Origin: Empedobacter falsenii
Lineage (GTDB): Bacteria; Bacteroidota; Bacteroidia; Flavobacteriales; Weeksellaceae
DNA length: 64,000 bases
Direction: 5' to 3'
Assembly (NCBI RefSeq): GCF_019308355.1
Contig: NZ_JAAGKM010000010.1
Coordinates: 16,302-80,301, forward strand
Positions 19,057-28,544 of the stretch are shown here, one piece after another. Positions within the stretch are counted from its first letter, which is position 1. Every line of letters starts with the position of its first letter. Under the pieces are notes generated by a model, which searched no databases, had not been told where the DNA came from, and saw nothing but the letters and a program-made list of their open reading frames with translations. Position numbers and translations under genes: made by a program.

Positions 19057-22000
19057 AAGATTATAAAAAGTTAGAACAAAAACTCTTAAAAGATTCGATT
19101 GCTTCTATTGTTGAAAGTAATTACAAAAGTTTGATTACACCGACTGGAATTGTTTCAAAAGAATTTATGTTGAAAGATCCGCTTGGGTTGACTTTTGTTG
19201 CATTAAATCGTTTAAAAGAAAAGAATTTGACGGATGATTTCGAAGTTTACAATGGATTTATTGTGACGAAAGATCATTCGAAATTATTTCTTTTTATCAA
19301 TCCTAAATTTTCAGGAAGTGAAACAGAACATAATACTGAATTTGTTAATCGTTTAGAAGAAATTCAACAGCATTTAAATCCAGAATATAGCGGAAAATCA
19401 ACATTGAGTTATTTCGGTTCAAGCTTTATTGCAGTTGCGAATGCAAAACAAATTAAACAAGATATTATTACAACTGTTTTGATTTCGATGATTACATTAA
19501 TGGTCATTTTAATTGTATTTTATCGAAAAATTTACATTCCGATAATTATTTTTATTCCTTCCGTTTTTGGTTTTTTCTTTGCTTTGGCACTTTTGTATTT
19601 TATTCAAGGTACAATTTCTGCAATTTCTTTGAGTATTGGAGCAGTTTTATTAGGAATAACGATTGATTATTCGTTGCATATCATGACGCATTATAAGCAC
19701 AATAGCGATTCTAAAACATTGTTTAAGGAGATTACAAAACCGCTTATCATGAGCTGTACAACTACAGCGATTGCATTTTTGTGTTTACTTTTTGTGAAAT
19801 CAGATGTGTTGAAAGATTTAGGAATTTTTGCTGGAATAACAGTTGTTGTTTCTGGTGTTTTTTCATTGTTGATTATTCCACATTTATATCATCCAAAAGA
19901 AGATGCGATTGAAAATAATTCTTCAATAATAGAGAAGTTAGCGTTCTTTTCATTTCATAACAACAAGATATTGATTGGTGCTTGTGTTCTTTTGATTATA
20001 GTGAGTTGTTTTACGTTTAATAATGTAAATTTTGATAAAGATTTGTCTAAGCTAAATTATGTTCCAACCGATCAAAAAATAGCGGAACAAAAGTTAGAAA
20101 CTTCTTCAAATTCTATCTCAAAATCGTTGTATGTTGTCAATTATGGAAACAATGTAGAAGATGTTTTAAATCAAAATATTGCGTTAACAAATAAGCTTGA
20201 ACTAGCAGAAAATAAGGATGAGATTTTAAGTTATAATTCCATTCAATCGTTGGTTTTACCAATTTCAGTTCAACAAGAAAAAATTAAAGATTGGGAAAAT
20301 TTTTGGAATACAGAGAAGGTGAGTTTTGTAAAAAATGAGTTTATTAAGGATGGAAAAAAATATGGTTTTAAAGAAAGTATTTATAATCAATTTTTCTCAA
20401 TTTTCGATAAAGCATATAAACCTTTAAAATTAGAAGATTACCGCGCGTTTAATCCTTCTCTTTTTGAAGAATTTGTTTCTCATAAAAATGGGTTTTATAC
20501 GATTTCTACTTTAGTAAAATTAAAGGAAGAAAGCCGAGAAAACTTCATCAAACAATATCATAATAAAGAAACAATTGTAATTGATCGTAAACAGCTAAAC
20601 GAAAATTTTTTAGGAAATTTAGTTACTGATTTTAATAATCTTGTCAATTACTCATTTATTGCTGTTTTATTAATATTGTGGTATTTCTTTCGACGTATCG
20701 AATTGGTTATTATTAGTGCAATTCCTATCGCATTATCAGGTTTGGTTACAGCTGGATTGATGGGACTTTTTGATATTAAATTCAATATTTTTAGCAGTAT
20801 TGTATGTACATTGGTTTTTGGGCATGGTGTTGATTTTAGTATTTTTATGACGAGTGCTTTACAAAAAGAATATACGACTGGAAAAGACGAAATGCCTACT
20901 TATCGCACTTCGATTTTATTAGCAGTTATCACGACAATTTTAGCAATTGGAGCGTTAATTTTTGCCAAACATCCAGCGTTAAAATCAATTGCATCAGTTT
21001 CGTTAGTTGGAGTTGTGGCAGCGCTAGTAATTACATTTATTTTCTACCCAATTTTATTTCGATTTTTCATCTCAAATCGTCCTAAAAAAGGTAAAAGTCC
21101 AATGACGTTGTGGTTAGCAATTCAAAGTGGAATTTTCTTCATTTATTTTGGATTATTTGGTACGGTAACTTCATTAATTCTTCGATTTTTGATGCTTATT
21201 TTACCAATTTCGAAAGAAAAAAAATATAAACTTTTTGGTTGGGGAATGTCAACTTTTATGAAATCTGTGTTGATGTTAAAGCCAACTGTTGTCAAGAAAA
21301 TTATTAATCTAAATCAAGAAGATTTTAAGAAACAATCAATCATAATTGCGAATCACACTTCGTTCTTGGATACGTTGGCGATTGGAATGTGTACGCCTAA
21401 AATTGTGTTCTTAGTGAACGATTGGGTTTACAAATCGCCAATTTTTGGTCGTGCCGTGAAAATGGCTGGTTTTTATCCTGTTTCAAATGGTGTTGAAAAT
21501 AATATTGAAGAGATTAAAACTCGAATTGGGAATGAGTTTTCGTTAATGATTTTCCCTGAAGGAACGCGTTCTCGAACGAATAATATAAATCGTTTTCACA
21601 AAGGTGCATTTTATTTGGCGGAGAAATTACAACTTGATATTTTACCAATTTATATTCATGGGAATTCTGAAATTATTCCAAAAGGAGAATTTTTAATTTT
21701 TGATGGACATATTTATTCAATAATAGGTAAAAGAATTGCTTGGAATGATGAAAACTATGGTTTGAATTATTCAGAACGAACTAAAAGAATCAGTAAGGAA
21801 TTTAAAAATAATTTTCAAGAAATTCGAGATAAATATGAAGATAAAAACTATTGGAAACAGAAATTATTTTTAAGTTTTTTGTACAAAGAATCTGAAATTA
21901 TTCAAGTTGTAAAAAAGGATTTTAGTTTGAATAAATCTGTTTATCATCAATTAAATAATGCATTTACAAAAGATGAAAAAATAGTTCATTTTTCGAATGA

Positions 22001-22322
22001 TTTTGGACAAATTGATTTTTTATTATTGATGCAACAAGCAAACCGAAAAATAATAACGTTTGTAAAAGAGGAAGAAAAGCGAGAGATTGCAGCAACAAAT
22101 TACATTACAAAAATTCGTTCGTTAGAATATCGTTCTGATCTTGATGTTATAGATGATTATAAGACGCTTTTAATTTCTACTGATATTGAAAATATTTATC
22201 AAGAAACAATAAATCAATTTGAGAAAATTGTTGTTTTAAAGAATAGAAATATTGACGAATCACTTTTTACAAGTTTTGCCCAACAAACCGAAACAAATGA
22301 ATACACAATTTACACAAAATAA
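19056..22322 (+). CDS. MMPL-type exporter fused to a PlsC acyltransferase, 5'-truncated
   Basis: Fusion protein: an RND/MMPL-type transporter with two blocks of membrane helices (first block about 19470-19880, second about 20630-21070), then a lysophospholipid-acyltransferase domain with HTSFLD (HX4D) near 21355 and FPEGTRSR near 21555, then a C-terminal tail. Such fusions occur in aryl-polyene and flexirubin clusters, where they are thought to move or esterify the pigment. The frame is open from 19038 but the first possible start is TTG 19131. Family-like sequence (LKDSIASIVESNYKSLITPTG) begins before that TTG. The usual N-terminal membrane helix and part of the first periplasmic domain are absent, so the 5' end has been lost at the junction with the cupin remnant. 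Expression is doubtful. Confidence 0.8.
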   Translation, partial: EDYKKLEQKLLKDSIASIVESNYKSLITPTGIVSKEFMLKDPLGLTFVALNRLKEKNLTDDFEVYNGFIVTKDHSKLFLFINPKFSGSETEHNTEFVNRLEEIQQHLNPEYSGKSTLSYFGSSFIAVANAKQIKQDIITTVLISMITLMVILIVFYRKIYIPIIIFIPSVFGFFFALALLYFIQGTISAISLSIGAVLLGITIDYSLHIMTHYKHNSDSKTLFKEITKPLIMSCTTTAIAFLCLLFVKSDVLKDLGIFAGITVVVSGVFSLLIIPHLYHPKEDAIENNSSIIEKLAFFSFHNNKILIGACVLLIIVSCFTFNNVNFDKDLSKLNYVPTDQKIAEQKLETSSNSISKSLYVVNYGNNVEDVLNQNIALTNKLELAENKDEILSYNSIQSLVLPISVQQEKIKDWENFWNTEKVSFVKNEFIKDGKKYGFKESIYNQFFSIFDKAYKPLKLEDYRAFNPSLFEEFVSHKNGFYTISTLVKLKEESRENFIKQYHNKETIVIDRKQLNENFLGNLVTDFNNLVNYSFIAVLLILWYFFRRIELVIISAIPIALSGLVTAGLMGLFDIKFNIFSSIVCTLVFGHGVDFSIFMTSALQKEYTTGKDEMPTYRTSILLAVITTILAIGALIFAKHPALKSIASVSLVGVVAALVITFIFYPILFRFFISNRPKKGKSPMTLWLAIQSGIFFIYFGLFGTVTSLILRFLMLILPISKEKKYKLFGWGMSTFMKSVLMLKPTVVKKIINLNQEDFKKQSIIIANHTSFLDTLAIGMCTPKIVFLVNDWVYKSPIFGRAVKMAGFYPVSNGVENNIEEIKTRIGNEFSLMIFPEGTRSRTNNINRFHKGAFYLAEKLQLDILPIYIHGNSEIIPKGEFLIFDGHIYSIIGKRIAWNDENYGLNYSERTKRISKEFKNNFQEIRDKYEDKNYWKQKLFLSFLYKESEIIQVVKKDFSLNKSVYHQLNNAFTKDEKIVHFSNDFGQIDFLLLMQQANRKIITFVKEEEKREIAATNYITKIRSLEYRSDLDVIDDYKTLLISTDIENIYQETINQFEKIVVLKNRNIDESLFTSFAQQTETNEYTIYTK

Positions 22323-23868
22323 TTCTGAATCTCATTACGATGTAGTCGTTATTGGTAGTGGTTTGGGAGGACTTGTTTCTGCGCTTATTTTGGCAAAAGA
22401 AGGAAAGAAAGTTGTTGTATTAGAAAAGAACAATCAGTTTGGAGGGAATTTGCAAACTTTTGTTCGAAATAAAACAATTTTTGATACTGGTGTTCACTAT
22501 GTTGGAGGTTTGGATAAAGGAGAAAATTTGTATAACTATTTCAGTTATTTGAATATATCCGACAAATTGAAATTGCGCCAGTTGAATAAAAATGGTTTTG
22601 ATATGATTTCGTTTGATGATGATTCTCAGGAATATCCAATTGCGCAAACGTATCAGAATTTTGTTGATCAATTAGCTGTTTTTTTTCCTGAAGAGAGAGA
22701 AAATTTAATCAAATACAGCAAAAAATTAGAGGAAATTTGTTCTGCTTTTCCTATGTATAATTTGAATATCGGAACTTTTGCTGATGAAGAAGATTTTTTG
22801 TCGATTAATGCGAAAGAATACATCGATTCGGTTTTCACAAATAAGCGTTTGAAAGCGGTTTTAGTAGGAAATAATTTTCTTTATGTAGGACAAGCAGAGA
22901 AAACGCCTTTGTACATACACGCGCTTTCAGTTAACTCTTATATACATTCGGCTTGGAGATGTGTAAATGGAGGAAGCCAAATCGCGAAACTTTTGATCAA
23001 AGAACTGAAGAAATATGGAGGTGAAATTTATAAATACCAAGAAATAAAATCATTTGTACAAAACGAGAATGAAGAAGTAATTGGTTGTGAAACAACAAAA
23101 GGAAAACGTTTCTTTGGTAATTTATTCATTTCGAATATTGACATTAAAAAAACAATAGATATGTTAGGCGAGCGTAAGTTTGGTAAACCATTTTCTCGAC
23201 GCGTCAAAAGCTTGGAAGTAACGCCTTCTGCATTTACTATTTATATTGTTTTTAAGCCAAAAAGTTTTTCCTATATCAATCATAATATTTATCATTTTAA
23301 CTCGATAAATGATGTGTGGGACAGCTACGAAAAAACTACAAATGATTGGCCAAATACATACATTGCAACATTTAGTATGGATCAACAAGATGAAGAGTAT
23401 TCGGAAAGTATGACGGTTATGACGTATATGATGTTTGATGAAGTACAAAAATGGGAAGAATCGTATAATGTTGATATTAATGATAATTACGGAAATAGAG
23501 GAGAAGAATATGAAGAATTTAAACGTCAGAAAACGGAATTAATCATTCGTAAATTAGAGAAAAAATTTCCTGATATTAGAGAAAAAATTTCTTCAATTCA
23601 TACTTCTACGCCTTTATCTTATCGCGATTTTATAGGTTCTGAAAAAGGAAATATGTATGGATATTTGAAAGATAGTAATCATCCGATGAAAACATTTATT
23701 TCACCAAGATCAAAAGTAAAAAATGTGTTTTTTACTGGTCAAAATGTCCGTGTTCATGGAGTTTTGGGTGTAACGGTTGGTGCATTTGTAACATGTTGCG
23801 AAATCCTTGGTGCTGACTATTTAATGAATAAAGTTCATCGTGAAATAAAACTAAATGCGAATGAATAA
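22297..23868 (+). CDS. FAD-dependent oxidoreductase, phytoene-desaturase-like
   Basis: NAD(P)/FAD-dependent oxidoreductase of the CrtI/carotenoid isomerase-like group. The dinucleotide-binding motif VVVIGSGLGGLVSALILAKEG starts about 14 residues in, and the C-terminal flavin motif is NVFFTGQNVRVHGVLGVT near residue 490. I chose ATG 22297 over TTG 22252 because it sits just before the flavin-binding strand; it overlaps the MMPL gene by 26 bp. Overlap with both neighbours indicates a tight operon. In this setting it probably oxidises or modifies a polyene or resorcinol pigment intermediate rather than phytoene. Its exact substrate is not known. Confidence 0.85.
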   Translation: MNTQFTQNNSESHYDVVVIGSGLGGLVSALILAKEGKKVVVLEKNNQFGGNLQTFVRNKTIFDTGVHYVGGLDKGENLYNYFSYLNISDKLKLRQLNKNGFDMISFDDDSQEYPIAQTYQNFVDQLAVFFPEERENLIKYSKKLEEICSAFPMYNLNIGTFADEEDFLSINAKEYIDSVFTNKRLKAVLVGNNFLYVGQAEKTPLYIHALSVNSYIHSAWRCVNGGSQIAKLLIKELKKYGGEIYKYQEIKSFVQNENEEVIGCETTKGKRFFGNLFISNIDIKKTIDMLGERKFGKPFSRRVKSLEVTPSAFTIYIVFKPKSFSYINHNIYHFNSINDVWDSYEKTTNDWPNTYIATFSMDQQDEEYSESMTVMTYMMFDEVQKWEESYNVDINDNYGNRGEEYEEFKRQKTELIIRKLEKKFPDIREKISSIHTSTPLSYRDFIGSEKGNMYGYLKDSNHPMKTFISPRSKVKNVFFTGQNVRVHGVLGVTVGAFVTCCEILGADYLMNKVHREIKLNANE

Positions 23869-25516
23869 AACTATTTACTTTTTTACGTTTATTTTTTTTA
23901 CGTTTATATCTTGTGGCATTAGAAAAAGTTTAGAAAATCGTCCTGATTTGTCTACTTTTCAATCAAAACAATATAGTAGAAATGAGATCAATGACTCACT
24001 TTTTTATATTGAAAATAATTTTTTTAAGAAAAATAAAACACAAAATTGGGAACTTTTTGTTTCGGGAGATCCGTTAGAAATTGGTCAAAAAACAGGTGTT
24101 TTAACGAAAGAATTATATGCTTTTCAAGAGCAATCTTTCATGAATTTGATAACTGATTTTATTCCTTCTGAAAAGCGCAGAAAATTTCTTTTCAAAGTAC
24201 TCAAATATTATAATCGAGATTTACATAAATATGTCAACAACGAATATAAAGCACAAATTTATGGACTTTCTGAGTCTGCAAATAGCCGCTATGATTCGTT
24301 AATAGACAAATATAATCGTAACCTTTTTTTACATGGGGCGCACGATATAGGACATGCTATGCATGATTTGATGTTGGTTGGTTGTTCATCTTTGGCTGTT
24401 TTGGATAATAAATCTGAAGATGGAGGTTTGTTGATTGGTCGCAATTTTGACTTTTATGCAAATGATGATTTTGCGAAGAATAAAATAGTTTCGTTTGTCA
24501 AGCCAAATTCTGGTTATCCATATATGTCGGTGACTTGGGGTGGAATGATTGGTGTTTCGTCTGGAATGAATCTGGAAGGGCTTACAGTAACGATAAATGC
24601 GGGAAAATCTTCTATTCCACTTAAAGCAAAAACGCCCATTTCTCTCGTTGCTTTAGAAATTTTACAATATGCCTCAACGATTGATCAAGCAATTGAATTA
24701 GCAAAGACTAAAAAGGTTTTCGTTTCTGAGAGTATTATGATTGGTAGTTCAAAAGATCATCGTGTGGTGTTGATAGAAATTTCTCCTAAAAAGTTTGGTG
24801 TTTATGAAGTTCAAAATCAACCTTATTTAGCATGTACTAACCATTTTCAGAGTGATGTTTATTTGGATGATAAGCGAAATAATATTCAAAAAGAGGAAAG
24901 TCATTCGGTTTATCGTTTTGAAAAAATTGAAGAACATCTTTCGAATGAAAATAAACTAAATCCCGCTAAAATGGTTGAATTATTGCGTGATACAAATGGT
25001 TTGAAAAACACCAAATTAGGTTACGGAAATGAAAAGGCTTTGAATCAACTAATGGCGCATCACGCAGTTGTTTTTCAACCAGATAAACGATTGGTTTGGG
25101 TTTCGTCAAATCCATATCAATTAGGTGAGTTTACAGCTTATGATTTGAATAAAATTTTTAATGATTCTATTTCAAATTATATGTTAAATGTAGATAGTTT
25201 GAGAATAGAAAAAGACAAGTTTGTCTTATCTGCTGATTATTCTAATTATGAAAAATATCGTGAACAAACACACCAAATAAGTAAGTTGATAAAAGAAAAT
25301 AAGAAAATTGATGAAACTTTTTTAACAAGTTACATTCAAAATAATCCTGATTTTTGGTTGGTTTATGACAAAGTTGGTGATTATTATTTTCAGCAGAAAG
25401 ATTATCAACAAGCGAGTTTTTATTATAAATTAGCATTGACAAAGGAGGTGACTACAGTTCCTGACCGAAATAAAATTCAGAAAAAATTATCCAAATGTTC
25501 TCGAAAAACGCGTTAA
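23855..25516 (+). CDS. C45-family autoproteolytic acyltransferase/hydrolase lipoprotein
   Basis: 553-residue lipoprotein (lipobox FISCG, C20) with an N-terminal-nucleophile hydrolase domain of the acyl-CoA:6-aminopenicillanate acyltransferase-like C45 family. The likely self-cleavage and nucleophile cysteine is C177 in LVGCSSLAV, followed by LLIGRNFDFY and GMIGVSSGMNLEGL. The C-terminal ~70 residues look like a TPR-type helical hairpin (DYYFQQKDYQQASFYYKLAL). It overlaps the upstream gene by 14 bp and the downstream gene by 22 bp. C45-like genes of this size occur in flexirubin-type gene clusters; a role in joining or removing an acyl group of the pigment is inference. Confidence 0.82.
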   Translation: MRMNKTIYFFTFIFFTFISCGIRKSLENRPDLSTFQSKQYSRNEINDSLFYIENNFFKKNKTQNWELFVSGDPLEIGQKTGVLTKELYAFQEQSFMNLITDFIPSEKRRKFLFKVLKYYNRDLHKYVNNEYKAQIYGLSESANSRYDSLIDKYNRNLFLHGAHDIGHAMHDLMLVGCSSLAVLDNKSEDGGLLIGRNFDFYANDDFAKNKIVSFVKPNSGYPYMSVTWGGMIGVSSGMNLEGLTVTINAGKSSIPLKAKTPISLVALEILQYASTIDQAIELAKTKKVFVSESIMIGSSKDHRVVLIEISPKKFGVYEVQNQPYLACTNHFQSDVYLDDKRNNIQKEESHSVYRFEKIEEHLSNENKLNPAKMVELLRDTNGLKNTKLGYGNEKALNQLMAHHAVVFQPDKRLVWVSSNPYQLGEFTAYDLNKIFNDSISNYMLNVDSLRIEKDKFVLSADYSNYEKYREQTHQISKLIKENKKIDETFLTSYIQNNPDFWLVYDKVGDYYFQQKDYQQASFYYKLALTKEVTTVPDRNKIQKKLSKCSRKTR

Positions 25517-26802
25517 CATCCTTAGAACTTCAATCTTTAGAAGAGATTAAAGAATTTCAAAATCAGAAACTTCAAGAACAGATAAAGTATCTTGCGACGC
25601 ATTCCAAATTTTATCAAGATTTATTCAAAAAATATCAAATTGATTGGAAATCTATTCAAACAACGGAAGATTTAAAATTAATTCCTGTTACAACGAAGAA
25701 TGATTTGCAACAATATAATTTTGATTTTTTATGTGTTCCATTAACTGAAATTATTGATTACTCAACAACTTCTGGAACTTTAGGTGATCCTGTAACATTT
25801 GGTTTGACGGATAAAGATTTAGATCGTCTGGCAGCAAATGAAATGAATTCTTTTCAACGAATTGGGGTTCAAAAAGGTGATGTTGTACAATTGATGACAA
25901 CGATTGATCGTCGTTTTATGGCTGGTTTGGCGTATTTTCTTGGTTTGAGAAAAATAGGCGCGGGCGTTATTCGTGTTGGTGCTGGAGTTCCGCAATTGCA
26001 ATGGGATTCTATTTTAAAATATCAACCCAAATTTTTGGTTGCTGTTCCATCTTTTTTATTGAAAATGTTAGATTATGCAGAGAAAAATAACATCGATTAT
26101 CAAAATTCATCCGTAAAATCGGTTTTGTGTATTGGAGAGTCGTTGCGTGATAAAGATTTGAATTCGTCTTTGTTGGCGCAAAAAATAAATTCGAAATGGG
26201 ATATTCAACTTTTTTCGACTTATGCTTCAACCGAGATGGGAACAGCGTTTACAGAATGTAATGAATCGGTTGGAGGACATCATCAGCCAGATTTGATTAT
26301 CACAGAAATTTTAGACGAGAATAATGAAGTTGTACAAGATGGTGAATTAGGTGAATTGACAATTACAACATTAGGAATAGAAGGAATGCCTTTATTGCGT
26401 TTTAAAACAGGTGATTTAGTACGCAAACATTCCGATAAATGTATATGCGGGAGTAATTCGTATCGATTAGGACCAGTTGAAGGTAGAAAGCAACATATGA
26501 TAAAGTACAAAGGAACAACCTTGTATCCGCCAGCTTTACATGATATTTTGAATCATTTTGATGAAATCAAATTACATTTAATCGAAATTTATTCGAACGA
26601 ATTTGGAACAGATGAAATTTTAATTCGATTAGTTTCAACAGACGAAACCGATGATTTTTTAGCAAAAATAAAAGATTATTTCAGAGCAAAATTACGCGTA
26701 ACGCCTTCTATAAAATTTGAAACTTTTGAAGAATTACAATCAATTGTTTTCAAGCCAGAAAGTAGAAAACCAATTACGTTTGTTGATTATAGAGAAAGTT
26801 AA
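25495..26802 (+). CDS. Phenylacetate-CoA ligase (PaaK)-like adenylate-forming enzyme
   Basis: 435-residue adenylate-forming enzyme of the PaaK-like family. The phosphate-binding motif is TTSGTLGDPVTF near residue 90, with an STEMGTAFTEC segment near 245, GLP-like LTITTLGIEGMPLLRFKTGDL near 295, and a compact C-terminal domain (RKPITFVD). A CICGS segment near 318 provides paired cysteines, as in some relatives. It overlaps the C45 gene by 22 bp, which makes it the last gene of the operon, closed by a strong terminator. Activation of an aromatic acid for pigment synthesis fits the context; the substrate is inferred. Confidence 0.85.
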   Translation: MFSKNALTSLELQSLEEIKEFQNQKLQEQIKYLATHSKFYQDLFKKYQIDWKSIQTTEDLKLIPVTTKNDLQQYNFDFLCVPLTEIIDYSTTSGTLGDPVTFGLTDKDLDRLAANEMNSFQRIGVQKGDVVQLMTTIDRRFMAGLAYFLGLRKIGAGVIRVGAGVPQLQWDSILKYQPKFLVAVPSFLLKMLDYAEKNNIDYQNSSVKSVLCIGESLRDKDLNSSLLAQKINSKWDIQLFSTYASTEMGTAFTECNESVGGHHQPDLIITEILDENNEVVQDGELGELTITTLGIEGMPLLRFKTGDLVRKHSDKCICGSNSYRLGPVEGRKQHMIKYKGTTLYPPALHDILNHFDEIKLHLIEIYSNEFGTDEILIRLVSTDETDDFLAKIKDYFRAKLRVTPSIKFETFEELQSIVFKPESRKPITFVDYRES

Positions 26803-26813
26803 ATATATGAAAT

Positions 26814-26842
26814 AAAAAGTCCACTGAAAGTGGACTTTTTAT
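26814..26842. terminator. Bidirectional intrinsic terminator
   Basis: A 12-bp perfect stem (AAAAAGTCCACT / AGTGGACTTTTT) with a GAA loop lies between convergent genes. Confidence 0.9.
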
Positions 26843-26853
26843 TTGAAAATATC

Positions 26854-28416
26854 TTATTTTAAATAAGTATCAGAATTTCTTGCCGGGCTTTTAACCTCTG
26901 GCCATTCTTGCTGTTTTCCGTCTCTACCATTAGGTAAAATACGACGCTCACGACTTACTAAATCTTTTTCTTGATCTGCCATCATCGTTAAAGTAGCACT
27001 CAAAATTGCATTCGTTTGTACTTCTTCAAAAACGATTTTATCATACGTATCTTTGTTTGTGTGCCAAGTATACGTACCGTAACCCCAATTTAATGAACTA
27101 AGTCCGAAAGCTGGCGCTCCTGCAGCGATAAAAGATGCATGATCCGATCCTCCACCACTTGGCATTCCAGGGAAATCTGTCTTGATTTCTTTCGTAATAA
27201 AATTAGGAACAGCTTGTAACCAGCGCGTCATGTATTCATATGATTTTTCAAAACCAGATCCATTGATGTTTACTACACGTCCTGTTCCATTATCTTGGTT
27301 AAATACAGCTTGAGTGTTTTTAATAATTTCTGGATGATCTTCTACAAAAGCACGAGAACCATTCAATCCTTGTTCTTCACTTCCCCATAAACAAATCAAA
27401 ATTGTACGTTTGTTATTTGGGTATAATTTTTTGATTGTACGAATTGTTTCCATCATTGTGATAGTTCCAGTTCCGTTATCTGTTGCTCCTTGCGCTCCAT
27501 CCCAAGAATCGAAGTGAGCAGAAAGAATAATGTACTCGTTTGGTTTTTCTTTTCCTTTAATTTCTCCAATAATATTGAATGTTTTCGCAACTCCATTGTG
27601 TTTAGATTGTGCATTAACAGTCAATTTTGGAGCAGTTCCATTTTCAGCTAAACGATATAACATTCCGTAATCTTCATTCGAAATATCTAACATTGGGATA
27701 GTTTTCGTTTTTGCACCAAAAATTCTATTTGCTCCCATAATTCCTGTCCAATAAGAAATTGCAACCGCTGCAGCTCCATTTTTCTCAAAAACTTCTGGAA
27801 GTGTATTGTTGTTGTAACCTGTCACTTTTATAGAATTTGCCCAAGCTTCGGCTTCAGCTTTTCTTGTTTCAGTAACTTTTTTATACAAATCCTCTAAACC
27901 AAAATCTTTGTATTGATAATCAGAACGTCCATATGATTGGTTTTGTGACATCAAAACAACTTTTCCTTTTACAGAAGGTAACCATGCGTCAAATTCAGCT
28001 TTTGTTTTGAAAACAGGCATTGCGATAGCATCTGCATTCACAGCTTTTTTAGTTGCTGGTGACCATGCTAATTGAGTAGCTTCGATAGATTTTGCTCTTG
28101 GATACGTCATATCAACATGCGTTATTCCGCGCTCCCATGCTTTCCATGTTCCATAATCTTCACGGCGGGCATCAATTCCCCAAGATTTCAACGTTTTAAT
28201 TGCCCATTCTCCTGCTTGATCCATTTGTGGAGTTCCTACTAAACGAGGTCCGATTCCGTCTAATAATTCGTGCGAAATTTTCTTCAACTGCGAATTATTT
28301 TGAATTTCGGTTACAAAACTTTGTACAGTTGGGTCTAATTTTTCTTGTGCTTGCGCATGTACCGCAATAGACGATAATACAATTGTAGAGTAGGTTAATG
28401 TGTTAATCAATTTCAT
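26854..28416 (-). CDS. Secreted M28-family zinc aminopeptidase
   Basis: 520-residue exported peptidase with a signal peptide (about residues 1-23, ending VHAQAQ). It contains a PA-domain-like region (about 120-260) inserted before the co-catalytic zinc domain. Zinc-ligand motifs are visible: SAHFDSWDGAQGATDNGTG (H and D ligands), ICLWGSEEQGLNGS (catalytic and ligand Glu), NQDNGTG (Asp) and a late His in TYTWHTNKDTYDKI. This is the full-length layout of Bacteroidota M28 peptidases, which release N-terminal residues from peptides outside the cytoplasm. It is a single-gene unit. Confidence 0.93.
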   Translation of the reverse strand: MKLINTLTYSTIVLSSIAVHAQAQEKLDPTVQSFVTEIQNNSQLKKISHELLDGIGPRLVGTPQMDQAGEWAIKTLKSWGIDARREDYGTWKAWERGITHVDMTYPRAKSIEATQLAWSPATKKAVNADAIAMPVFKTKAEFDAWLPSVKGKVVLMSQNQSYGRSDYQYKDFGLEDLYKKVTETRKAEAEAWANSIKVTGYNNNTLPEVFEKNGAAAVAISYWTGIMGANRIFGAKTKTIPMLDISNEDYGMLYRLAENGTAPKLTVNAQSKHNGVAKTFNIIGEIKGKEKPNEYIILSAHFDSWDGAQGATDNGTGTITMMETIRTIKKLYPNNKRTILICLWGSEEQGLNGSRAFVEDHPEIIKNTQAVFNQDNGTGRVVNINGSGFEKSYEYMTRWLQAVPNFITKEIKTDFPGMPSGGGSDHASFIAAGAPAFGLSSLNWGYGTYTWHTNKDTYDKIVFEEVQTNAILSATLTMMADQEKDLVSRERRILPNGRDGKQQEWPEVKSPARNSDTYLK

Positions 28417-28478
28417 AATTAAAGTAATTTCGTGTGATAAATTTTACAAATTAGGTCTAAAATAGAATATTTTGTGAA

Positions 28479-28507
28479 ATAAAAAAAGACATCTGTAGAT
28501 GTCTTTT
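28479..28507 (-). terminator. Intrinsic terminator of the 343-residue unknown gene
   Basis: A stem AAAAGACATC / GATGTCTTTT with a TGTA loop. On the minus strand it is followed by a T-run. It lies downstream of 28545. Confidence 0.85.
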
Positions 28508-28544
28508 GTGTAATTATGTTTTTTTGAAAATATAGTATTGTTTT

